The notes under the pieces were generated by a model. The model saw nothing but the letters and a program-made list of their open reading frames with translations, was not told the DNA's origin and searched no databases. This document shows positions 35,890-46,634 of a stretch of DNA of 49,887 nucleotides, piece by piece (position 1 is the stretch's first letter; each line of letters starts with the position of its first letter). A program made the translations under genes and the position numbers. Origin of the DNA: Gonium pectorale (lineage: Eukaryota; Chlorophyta; Chlorophyceae; Chlamydomonadales; Volvocaceae); assembly GCA_001584585.1 (NCBI GenBank), contig LSYV01000006.1:1596833-1646719 (forward strand). The letters run 5' to 3'.

Positions 35890-38060
35890 ATGGTCCTCAC
35901 CGCTTGCAGCCCTGCCGGCGTCGCCGGCGCCGCCGGCAAGGCGGCGGCGGCGCTGTGCCCCATGCAGCAAATGTCTCCGACGAATGGGCGGGACGTACGT
36001 CACATGTCTTGCTCTGTACCCGCCCGCCCTATCGGAAACGTCGCGCCTTCGGGCGTGATATGACCGTAGAGGCGGGCTGCCTCTTTCTCTGCAGATTTCT
36101 CATTTCTCCGCGGCACTACAGCTACCTCCTGTCGCTGCATTCCGCCTGTGCGGCGCGGTCCGAGAACCGCTGGCCAGCTCATCCTCTTCCTGCACGGCGC
36201 GGGGGAGGGCGGAGCCGGGGGCCTCGACAAGCTGGGCGCGCTGCTGCCGACCCGAGGCGTGGGACGCTGGTGGCTGGGTGCGCCGGTCCGCAGAGGGAAG
36301 AGGAACAACGGGGGGAAGGAAAGGAACAAACAGCAAATGCTGGTGAATGGCAGGAGGGGGGCAACGGTGATAAAGCTTGTGGGTGCCCAGTGGAGGCCGA
36401 GTGCGGCCCAGTGCGATGTGCGCCTCATTTACAACTAACAGATATTGAAAGAATACAGACCTGCGAGCAGTTGAGTGGCAAGGGAAGAGGCAAATAAGAA
36501 AACGATGTGCACAGGCCGTAAGCAGCGTGCTGGGGGTTGAAGCCAGAGCCGTCCAGCCCTGTCCAGGCCCAAGCAACCCGAAGCGGCTCCGTCCGCCCGC
36601 ACCCCGCAGGTAAAGATTAGACGGCGTGCGGCGGCTGGTGGCGGCGTACTGCGGCGACGCGGCGGCTGCGGCCGCCGGCAGCCGACCCGGGCCAGCTAAC
36701 CCCGACTGCGCGGCGCTGGTGGCTGGCGGGGTCAGCCATTACCGTGCCGCCGCAGGTGCGGGGCGGTGAAGGACGGTGAGTTGCGGTACGGCAGGTGCTG
36801 CAGCGGCGGCAGTGGCGGCCGCAACAGCAGCAGCTGCTGCAGCAGCGCCGACCCATCTGCCCGCGAGTCACCATCATCGAGTCACGATCATCGTCACCGC
36901 CGCCATCTGCGGCCGCCCCGGACGCGAAATGCAGCGACGACGGCCATCAGCCGGCTGCAGCAGTCCGACTCCCGCTCCGCGTGGGCCGCGACCGCGTCTA
37001 CGTCACGGGCATCTCCACGGGCGGGTACGGCACCTGGCGGCTGGGCGTGTCCCACCCGGAGCGGTTCGCCGCGCTGGCGCCCGTTTGCGGCACCTGGCGG
37101 CAGCCCCCACGTGGTGGCGCGCGCGGGCCGCGCGGGCCCTCCCGGCACGCGCGTGTGGGCCTTCCACGGAGGCGACCAGGAAAGGACGAGGTGATCCCCG
37201 GTGGCGGCCAGCGTGGAGACGGTGTGCGCCGTACAGGTGCGTGGGGGCGGCGGCAGCATCACGGCGGTGATGCCGTGATGGCTGTGGGGTAGCTTGGCAT
37301 AGTAGCTAGTGCTTGGCGCGCTTGCGCATTAACGAGCACAACCTATTGAACAGAGGATAATTCCCGCGCAACAGCGCAGCGGCCACGGTGCCGAGACTGA
37401 GTGACGGGCCATGGCGGGGCGGGGCCGGGAGGCGTAGCAGCCGTGGGATGTGTAAGAACCGGCTGGGGCCACCCCCTGGCCGCCAAAGCCGCGCAAGTCC
37501 GTGAGGGGGGTGCGGCTTGCCGTGCCGTGCCGCAGCCGACAGCTACCGATGGCCTCGGACCGAGAAGCTCGGTTGCGGGCATTACCGTGCGCACAATGTG
37601 CCGCCGCCGACCATACACTGTGCCGTGGGCTCGTGATTTTTTTTCTGTGGAAAGGTTACAGGCGGAGAGGCGAGAAAGGGCGCAGACAGCGGGAGGGACA
37701 TGCAGCCCTCCCGTGATGAGAACCACCGAGACCCTGCCCTAACTACAGTGCACCACGGCGGCCAAGACCAAACACCGACGGCACACACAAGAAGATGCAG
37801 TGACAGCGCTGTTGCATGACACGTAATGAGCTGTAAGAAGCTCCTGCCCCCAGGCGATTGCCCCGCACTGTCAGGCCGCTGCTCTCGCTCCTGCCGAAAG
37901 GAACTTAATCCCGGGGAAGCCCCCGCCCGCCCGCCCGCCGCACGTGCGTCCCAGGCCGCTGGAGGCGGCGCCGACGTCAGCTTTATGCGCTACCACGCCC
38001 GACCTGCAGCACGACAGCTGGACACGGGCTTACAACACGCCCGAGCTGTGGCGATGAATG
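35890..38060 (+). pseudogene. Broken alpha/beta-hydrolase (esterase/peptidase-like) pseudogene
   Basis: Recognisable blocks of a serine hydrolase of the esterase D / predicted-peptidase type (COG4099-like) occur in order but not in one frame. A possible N terminus is at ATG 35890. At 36095-36271 comes RHYSYLL and ENRWP, then, after an apparent 2-nt shift, LILFLHGAGEGG (oxyanion region). At 36990-37090 comes DRVYVTGISTGGYGTW (nucleophile elbow GISTGG) and FAALAPVCG. At about 37150-37240, VWAFHGGDQ, then KDEVIP in another frame, then VAASVETVCA back in the first. At about 37980-38055, FMRYH and, in another frame, HDSWTRAYNTPELWR (His block), where a TGA stands where Trp is expected. At least four frame breaks plus a likely nonsense codon point to an inactivated gene. 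Assembly errors are possible, but the neighbouring multi-exon genes show none. Confidence 0.65.
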
Positions 38061-38941
38061 CTTCGTCGGTCGCGGACGGACCGGCGGGGAGCGTAGGCAG
38101 CGGCAGCGGCAGCGGCGGCGGAGGGAGAGGTACAGCAGCGGCAGCGGCAGCGGCGGCGGCGGGGAGGGGAGGCCCTGGCTAGGCGGGCGGAAGAATAGTG
38201 CGGTCAGGGCGATGGCATGCGCTGGGGCGTTGAGGCTCTTGAGCGCCGGGTTGTGCGCGCCGTGGCCTATGCGTGCGGCGAATGGCGTGTGCCTTGCATG
38301 CAGGGGTGCGTGGGTGCCGGTAGATAGGACCGGGGCAGCCTTGTGCGCAAAGTCTTGGGGTGAGTGTGGAGGGCCGGGGCGCAGCAGGAGGCTGGAGGGG
38401 TGATGGCTTCCCGAGTTGCATCCCGGGGAACATGGGCCCTCCGGGGTCGGATGGAAGACGGCAGGCGAGAGACGACGGCTCGGACCCACGGGTCCTCCGT
38501 GCCTGGAGGGCGCCACGATAGAGGCACACGCAATAATGGCGTCGCGGTGTGAACACTGCAGGGATCCTTGTCGCCGAAGTACGTTCTGGCGGTGCAGGGC
38601 CCTGGGTCCTGGGCGGTTGTAGCTTCCGAACCTGTCCTTGATCACCTGCAGCATACACTGACCTTTCCAGCGACTGAAATACATACGGGTAGGCTTGGAC
38701 TTGATGCAAGGGCCGAACGGCTCGCCCCTTCTTGCGCCACGTTGCGCGTACGAGGAGTGCCGATATTCACCAAAGCGACGCGACTGGCAGCACGTGCGAC
38801 GTGCCACCCGCGCTGCACTTTGCGGCCAACTGCTCGTGCAGTTGATTTTGGCGCGCAGCCCTTAGGCGTGAACCTTGGCACCGGCACTCTGGGAGCGCAA
38901 CAAGTATTTTTTTCTACACGATACTGTTGAGCTAGGAGGGA
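38061..38941. other. Intergenic, aldo-keto reductase promoter region
   Basis: The segment begins with imperfect GGC/GCAGCGGCAGC low-complexity repeats (about 38097-38165), then holds no exon-like sequence. The last few hundred bases should contain the promoter of the aldo-keto reductase. The long open frame on the - strand through 37983-38807 lacks any family signature. Confidence 0.45.
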
Positions 38942-41900
38942 ATGGCGGCACAAGTCGCCGAGGCGGTGAAGCTCTCTTCCGGGCATCACATGCCGACGAT
39001 TGGTCTAGGTATGTGCGGTGTGTAGTGCTATCACGCAATTCGTGTTCTGCCCGGTCATCGAAATTGATGGCGCGCGGAAATGCCATCGCCCGCATGTCGA
39101 GGCTGGGCAGTTGCCGGGCGGATGGGTATGTTCACCCATGGGTCGTGTCCCCACGGGTCACACACCCATCATGTCGGATGCTCCCGTCCGCTCGAAGACT
39201 TTCCCGCCACACCTGCGTCACGCTCATGTTCCTAAAAGTCAGGGACCCAGTCCCTGCGAAGGGCAGCTGCGCATGAGCCTGCAGCCCGTTGACCAGCCAG
39301 ACGGCCTCTGGGCCACGCCGTGCTGCCATGCGACAGCTCCCGGACCGCATGACTGGGTCTCTTCGTTCGGAGGGGTGACACGTGGATGACTAATAGGTCC
39401 AATCTTCCCAACCGAGGGGGTCACGTATTAAAAGGGAGTCTGCTGATCCAGTCGGCTCCTAGTCTTTGCCTGTGTCTTGTCGGTCCCCGCCAGCCCATGT
39501 GGTTATGGCCCTCTTGGGCAGGGCCCTCCTTTGGATCTTCCTTCAAGGTCCGACTGACCCGACTTGGTGGCGAAGCACTGAAAAAACCTACCGGGAAGCA
39601 TCAATACGGGCAGTGGCCCGGCGCCGCCGCGTACTTCCCCACGCACCGCGCCCGTGGAGGCATGTCCGCTTGGCATTGCACACATCCTGTGTCCAACCAG
39701 GTTTCACCCCCCTACCTCGGCCCCCTGTTCCCCGCGTCCGATCCAGGCGTGTACAGGTCGGCCCCCGGCTCCGAGACCTACGATGCGGTGCTGAGCGCCC
39801 TCCGCCTGGGCTACCGCCACATTGACACAGCCCAGGTATGCGGGGTCTAGTAGGATGGGGGATGTGGCCCAGACCACCATGTGCCGCAGGGGGTCTCGCC
39901 TGCTGGATGCAAGAGGCAGCTGCGCTGGCAGAAGAGGCAAGATCGGCACGTGTCGTGTGTCGTTAGTCACGTGGTGATTGTTAAGAAAAACTTAGGGAAG
40001 GTGGGTTGCCATCCGCAGCAAGCGTCCCTGCGGAGGTGGGTTGGAGTTTGGGCCCTCTGCAGGCGTACCCTACGTAGCGGATGGGTGGGCAGAGTGGAGG
40101 GCGCTGGGTTTATGGGAAGTGAAAGCAAAGCCTCACGCGGAGGCGGTACCACGAGTCTGTGCAGTGCGCCTTGCATTGACGGCTGGGCAGAGCACTGTAG
40201 CGGTCAAACGCCAAACGCGTGCGCGTTGCGCTGAAGCATAAGATGAGGCTGATGCCTGAAGCCCAAGGCCAATGCCTTTGCGCTTCGTTTGCAACAGTTG
40301 TACGGCAACGAGGCGGACGTGGGACGCGCCGTACGGGACTCGGGCGTGCCGCGGGAGCAGGTCTTCGTGACCAGCAAGGTGAGGCTGCGTGGTTGCGGAT
40401 GTGGTGGGGAGGTGGCTGGAGAGCTAAGCTGCATTTCGGGGGGGGGTAGGGTAAGGGGTAACGGAGGAGGGAAACGGTTCGCGTCCCACACTACTCGCAC
40501 ACACGGCCACCAGATACCCCATGGGCTCCCTCCCCTCCCGCCCCGCACCCACGGCACCTCGTCGACGACCAAAGCGCCGCCCCGCCTTCGTACAGCCCTT
40601 ACCTTGCACGCCGCGCCCCGCCGTGGTTGGCACCGCGTTCGTCACCTCCCCGCTCCTCCCCTTGCCTGGCCTCCGCCTCCCCATCCTCGCCACCTGTTGC
40701 CTTTTTCCGCCCCTACCGACCGACCGACCCTTGACGTACATGCCACGCCGTGCCGTCGCATAAAGGAAACCTGGCCGCCCGCCCCTGCCTGCCGCAGCTG
40801 TGGCGGGACTCGTACGGCACCGAGTCTGGCCTGGCTGCCGTACGTGCCAGCGTGGAGCGCAGCGGGCTGGGCTGGCTGGATCTGATGCTGCTGCACTCGC
40901 CCTCCGCCGACCCGGGGCGCCGGGAGGCCGCGTGGAGGGCGCTGGAGGCGGCTGTGCAGCAGGTGGTGTGCGGCGCGGTGTGGTGTGGTGTGGGCGGGGT
41001 GAGGGCAAAAGGGGGAGTGGAGGAGGTGGGAAAGGGGCTGCAGCACAAGCCGGGGAGAGGGGAGAGCTGGGGGAAATGGGAGGAGCGGGCGAGGCAGCGG
41101 GGCGGGGGCCTTAAGGCAGCGGCGGGAGCAGGAGGGAGGTGCACCGGCACCTGGGAGCGCGTGTCAGGGCAGGGGGCGGGGCTTACGCCTGTCGCGTCCG
41201 TGCCTTGCCTCCTCCCGGCGGTGCATTCCCGGTGGCCAGTCAGTGAGGCTTGCTCGCTGACGGGTGGCGGCCGTCTGGGGCTGAGGACTCCGCGGCCCCC
41301 CCCCAAATCCGCCAGCCCATCCCACCCGGAAACCGGGGGGCGGTGGGAACCATTCGCCGCTCAGCCTCTGATGACTCGGGACGGCTCTGGATGGCATGCA
41401 CCTCCAAGGTGCTTCCCTGCTGAGAATGCCGAAACGCCTTCCACTTTTCTAATCCCTTGGACCCGCCCCCTTGTGGGTGCGCCACGCAAGCCCTTTCCTC
41501 CCGGGGCCTGAGACTGCTCCCTAACCCCTCACCGCCCGCCTCGCAACACGCAGAACCTGGTTCGGAGCATCGGCGTGAGCAACTTTGGCGAGGCCCACCT
41601 GGAGAAGCTGATGCGCGGGGCGACCGTACAGCCTGCGGTGAACCAGGTGCGCCACGCGGCACGCAGCAACGCTATAACTGCCATGTGGACGGACCGCACC
41701 AGCAAGACACGTGCCAGGGTGCCTTCCGTTTCGAGGTCGTGTGTGTGTGTGCGTGTGCTCATCGTGACATGCCGTTTTTTATCGCCAGCAAGCGCCGGGC
41801 GCTCCCGCTCCGCCCCGTCCGTCCCGTGGTTCACGGCTTTGTCCCGGGCAGTTCGTGATAGTGTTTTATCTTTCAGTATGCTTTCAAATACCGATTGCGC

Positions 41901-43902
41901 AGGACGGTCTCATGTGTGCGCCTTCCATTCGCGCGCCCCTGCCTCGCCGCTGATTCCGGGCCGTGATGTCAGGTATTTTGGATCGTGTGTGCGCGCGCCC
42001 GCAGGTTGAGGTGCACCCCTTTCTGCAGCGGCGGGAGCTGGTGGCCTACTGCCGGCAGCGGGGGATCGTGGTGGAGGTGCGTCATCCCGTTGTGTTACGT
42101 CGTGCGAATATGCGTGCGTGCTTGTGAACATGCTGCAAGCAAACAGACAAGGCAAACAGACTAGGCGAGGAAGGCGAGCGAGGCGAGGCAAACAGTCGAA
42201 CAGCCGAGCAGTCTGGCATTCTAGCGTTCTAGCCGGCAGCCCAACAACCCATTACGCATCCCGTTGTGTGTTGGGATACCCGTACGGCACACTTGGGGCT
42301 GAGCTGCTAGCACGTCAATGCCTCAAACCTGGAGACGGGGTGGACCCAGGGTTACTCAGCAGAGGGCCCCAGGGGTCGGCATTCGAGCGTCAGTGACGTA
42401 GCGGCAGAGCAGAGTGTGGCAGCGGCATTTCCCTCGGGCCGGCTGGAGGGAGCGAGGGAGGGACTTCATTGCAGTACCCCTGACGCTTGCCGTCAGGGAA
42501 TCGCTGCATATCCCCCCGTTGAGACCAGCCAATTTGCCACGTCCCTGCCATCAAGTGAGGAGAAAAACAGGACAAATCTGTGGCACCTAAACGAACATAC
42601 ACATCTAAAGGCGCGGCGTTGCCAGGAGTGAAGGGAAGAGAATCAGGTCAGGTAGATTTCTCTGGCGACAAAGCCCAGAGCCAAAACCTTTTAATCCCCA
42701 CACCTGTATCCGCCCAGGGACGGGGAATGGGGAGAACAGCCCGAAGAAGAAAAAACCGAAACCGGCTGCAGCGGCCAGTGCCTGGCGGAGCTCCTCGAAC
42801 ACCCACAGTGCTGCGTCCACCCGCACCGCACAGCCGGCGATGAGCAGGCGGCGGCGGTTGGAGAGAGGGTCGAGGAGCGCCTCTAGCCTCCTCGGCCCAC
42901 CTTCCCGAATGGGAACTGGAGGCGCGCGTGCCAAAACAAATTCGTCAGGAAGGCCCGTTGCTGCACGTGTAGCGGGTGATGTAACCCGAAGTAGTCGGGA
43001 GTGTTCACCCCCCCCCCTCCGCACTAACGGTATAGTGGCCAATGGCGGCGACACGGACCAGACCCGAGTTCGGCAGTTGAGCAGGCCAGGAGGGGTTCAA
43101 TACCCGTGCCCAATCAGACGCGCGGCTTCTCGCAGCGAGGTCACACCCGACAGTAGCTTCCTTTCGCGCCCACGTGTCCTTATCGTTTCGTGCCACAGGG
43201 CTCTGGGGCCAGGACTCCAACGGACGCCGTGCGGCCGCATGCACACTGCACACAGCGCGTGCAGTTCAGCCTGGGCAAAGCGAGAGGCCTGCTCCGTTCT
43301 CAGCCTCAACACACTCTTCAATTACCTCTTTCGCCCCTCCCCACCAGGCGTATTCGCCGCTGAGCAAGGGTTCCAAGCTGGCTGACCCGCGGGTCACTTC
43401 GGTGGCGGAACGCCTGGGGGTCACGCCGGCGCAGGTCCTACTCCGGTGAGCCAGCTGGCCGGGCTTGCACCAAGCACCAGCAGGGGATCGTGGGGACGTG
43501 CCCCGAAAGTCTGGACGGACCCGCAAGCCGAGGGCTCGAGGTACAGGCCGAGCATGGCGCCCCCGTCGATAGCACGTTTCAAGCACGAAGTTACTCACTC
43601 TTGAAGCCATGCCCTTTACCTGCCCCGGACTCGGCGTCTCTCCTCACTCCGCCTTCCGCCGCCGCCCTCGCCTTCTGCCCCGCCTGCCGCCTTGTCTGCG
43701 GCCCCCACCTGCCCTGCGGCCCCGCAGCTGGTCTCTGCAGCACGGCCTCGTGCCGCTGCCCAAGTCCACCCACCCGCAGCGCCAGGCGGCCAACCTGGAC
43801 GTCAGGTCGTTCGAGCTATCCGCCGGGGACATGGCGGTGTTAGACGGCTGCGAGGAGGGGCTGGTCACCGGGTGGGACCCGATCAGCCAGGACCCCGTGT
43901 AG
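38942..43902 (+). CDS. Aldo-keto reductase
   Basis: NAD(P)H-dependent reductase of aldehydes and ketones with a (beta/alpha)8 barrel. Eight exons join in phase: 38942-39008, 39747-39835, 40298-40378, 40798-40962, 41554-41646, 42005-42076, 43348-43445, 43728-43902; 279 aa, the normal length for compact members. The full catalytic tetrad is present: Asp49 and Tyr54 (IDTAQLYGNE), Lys79 (VFVTSK) and His112 (LMLLHSP). Other family landmarks are MPTIGLG near the start, SIGVSNF (138-144), NQVEVHP, AYSPL and the cofactor-binding PLPKST (231-236). No targeting peptide is evident, so it is probably cytosolic. The physiological substrate cannot be read from the sequence. Intron 6 (42077-43347, 1.27 kb) is long and carries a tRNA-like segment. 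The stop is TAG 43900-43902. Confidence 0.93.
43030..43110 (+). mobile_element. tRNA-like segment, possible SINE head, in AKR intron 6
   Basis: GGTATAGTGG followed by CCAATGG resembles the 5' part and A box of Asp/Glu/His tRNAs (A box at about 43036-43047). GGTTCAATACC at 43094-43104 fits the B-box consensus. Box spacing is about 50 nt. No acceptor stem or intact T stem can be formed, so it is not a working tRNA. A degenerate tRNA-derived SINE or tRNA relic is the best guess. It lies in the sense orientation of the host gene. Confidence 0.3.
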
Positions 43903-44901
43903 GGGTCCGTTCTCTGCAGGTTTCTCTCTTGTTTGTAGGCTAGTGTCACACCACACGGTCGTCGCACCACACCGTGGCCGACAGCCGGCTAGGGGCACCT
44001 CAACCCCGACGCGGCAGTCAGCGTGTCGTACAGCTACGCACCAGGAGTCCCAACAGCCGCTCCTAGCGCTACGGGATACCGATCCTGCCATCTCGAGCAT
44101 TACCTTGGCCGGTTGGAAGAATGGGGATGGAATGGGCTGGCTGCCGGCGATACCGCGCCGTGCACGCAGTATGTCGTGACACTAGCGAGGGTGGAGACCC
44201 CGCCTGGGTAGCGAGGTAGGGACGCATGGCTCCTACTGGCGGGCGTCGCATCCTCACAGCACAATGTCTGATCAATGTTGTGGTGAAGGGCAACGGGCGC
44301 GTGGCTCCTGTGGGCATACATGGCGGAAGGTTTGGGGGATGGGCTTCTCTTGTGCCGCCCACGCGAAACGTGAGAGGGTGGCGCATCTTGTTGCGCGAGC
44401 GCGGCTCCTCCCGCAGCACCAGAGGCCCGCATCGTTTGCGTGCTGCAGGCGGCCGCCTGGGCCGAGCTTGCGGGGGAGGGGTACAGGGTCTCTCGACCGG
44501 CTTGCGGTCCCACCGCCGTGTGGGCGCACGTGTGGTCACAACAGCAGGCTGCAGACGGCGGCGGCACCAGCTGCTCTCGACGATTTGACGTGGGGCCTTT
44601 CGAATGGCGAGCTCTGCACTCAGCCCGCAAGCAAACCGGGTTCATGTACCGGTATGTAGGTAAGGGGCGAACGGCGGACGCGTGTGTACGATATGTACGG
44701 CAGGCATTTGTGGTGTGCAAGTGCGTGTTTCATTTGTCGTGCACAGTCAGGGGCACAGCGCAACCATGGTGTAGTTGGTCATCACAACTGTCCAAGAACA
44801 CTCTCCTTGTGACGTGGGCGCCCTGCGAACCTTGTCGAATGTGTTAGCGGTTTGCCTGCGACTCACATGCCGTGCCGGCACTATGGAGCTTTGGGTCTCA
44901 C

Positions 44902-44906
44902 TGTAA
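44902..44906 (+). terminator. Candidate polyadenylation signal (TGTAA) of AKR gene
   Basis: TGTAA lies 1 kb after the AKR stop. It is the first exact copy found downstream on the + strand. The long distance makes it uncertain. Confidence 0.25.
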
Positions 44907-45906
44907 GGGGCGACTTACACCCCGAACGGCTGCCAGCAGCGCGCACGCATGCAAGCCATACATTTGTCCGTGCAGCAATTCTATTTCCTCAACCGAATTG
45001 TGACGCATAACAGTGCGCGGGTTGTGGGAAAGTTCTTTGTTCATGCACAAGCTTGAGGTCGGGGAGGCTGACGCTGGAAGCCAAGATCAGGATTCGGGTT
45101 TTTGTCCAGATCCCACAATCTAGACATGAAAGGGTCGCTGGTCGTCTCGTGCCGTCTGCGCTGGTAGAGAAGTCTCACATTATCACATGAACAGTCTCAC
45201 GCGCCGCTAACCAGGATCATAATGTTTTGGAGTATGTCAAGCATTGCGTGTGGGCTCACCGGCAGTCGCGTACTCAGACGGCCAAGCAGCGGAAGTCAGA
45301 ACTTTCCTGAATGCCGACCCGTGGGTCACTACGTTTACCCGGTACGTGGTACCGCTAGCGGCGGCGCTCTCGTTGGTCGTTTCAGTGGAGCGATGTATGT
45401 AGTTGCCTGCCGTGGCAATGGCAAGCAACCCTTTACCAGGTTCCATAACCCGGGATCACGGGCCCGGGAGTGGTCACGTCGACCCAAGACGCGCGGACAA
45501 GGCGGAAGTTCCCCTATCTGCTGGGAGGAACGCCGCCGCTTCCGCTGCACCATCTGCCTCTCTGGAGCCGCCCTAGGTGCTTGCGCACTGCGCAGCCAAA
45601 GCTGCGGAATGTGTGCGTTTCTCGCTGCGGTGTCTGACCGGCTGGTGCAAAATAGTATTCTCACAGCCGGGACGCCTCGTGACTTCCCCGGCAGGGAGGC
45701 TAGGGTCAAGCTGTGCTGACTCGCTGCCGTACCTGGGCCCCTCCACCTCGCCCGTGCGGACTCCCGCCTCTCTCTTTCCTGCCAGTCTATCGGCGGCCAC
45801 CTACGGGGACGGGAGTGCTATGGCCTGCTTCTGCGCGCCAACCATGTTCACATGCCCGCGACTGCTTCGAGCGCAGACGTTTACCTGAGGCTGGCTTGTT
45901 GAAACA

Positions 45907-45911
45907 TTACA
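45907..45911 (-). terminator. Candidate polyadenylation signal (TGTAA) of SOD gene
   Basis: TTACA on the + strand, about 725 nt after the SOD stop. A closer copy at 46608-46612 is only 23 nt after the stop and seems too near to be the used signal. Confidence 0.3.
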
Positions 45912-46634
45912 ACATCCAGTGTACCATTAGACACATGACCGTGTTGGACAGCTACGCGCAGCCCGCACCAGCTACGGTCTCACCATCCGCGCGTCCAGGC
46001 AAAGAGCGATCTCGCGGCGTGGTCGTGCGCGCCGCAGAAGCAACTTCCAGTTTGGCCCCCTGGCTGGGCCCACACACACGGCTCACACAAGTTAATACGC
46101 CGCGCCGTGCGCCAGCAGCTGAAAGTCTGCAGTATGTGGTGGCTGACGGCCCATATGTACGCTAAGGTGGCCGGCGGTGTGTGGCGTTATCTCGCATCGG
46201 TACCGCAGCGGTTGACTCGGACCTTGCACGCCCGCCAATGTGCCCTCGCTGGATAACCCCATACGCAACAGTGTCATGTGCGCTTGCCGGGCATGTCGTA
46301 ACTGAAAAGCGGCTTGAATAATACGGTTCCAAAAGCCGATGTCACACAGCGCGCGGGACACCGCAGCGTAGCGTACCGTGAGTCTTGTCCGTGAAAACCC
46401 CGTGCACGTGCACACCCGTGCCACCTACGACGCGCGTTAGATGTTAGTTATCAATCATCATATTCATCAAGCGAAGTTCGGCTGCCGAAGGAGGTTCCGC
46501 AGCTGGCCCCAAATGCGGGGCGGACTGTGCGCATGCGTCGCACGCTCCGAGCCGTGCCCTACGCGAAGTCATTTGACAGTTTATCACGCGCTGTACGGCA
46601 TCGTACATTACAGCACATCCTCCGTGTACGCTCC

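Larger units (their letters stand above)
43903..46634. other. Convergent intergenic region, no gene recognised
   Basis: About 2.7 kb between the 3' ends of the aldo-keto reductase (+) and the superoxide dismutase (-). Several open frames of 100-165 codons occur (for example 45222-45719), but none shows family motifs, exon boundaries or sustained coding bias. Confidence 0.5.

Noticed and set aside
37983..38807. 274-codon open frame on the - strand
   Set aside because: No recognisable family. It overlaps the esterase histidine block and GGC repeats on the other strand, and high GC makes long chance frames common.
45222..45719. 165-codon open frame on the + strand in the convergent intergenic region
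   Set aside because: No motif, no coding bias compared with adjacent genes, and isolated from any exon chain.
46608..46612. TGTAA (minus strand) 23 nt after the SOD stop as its polyadenylation signal
   Set aside because: A 3' UTR of about 40 nt would be far shorter than usual in these algae; likely a chance match.
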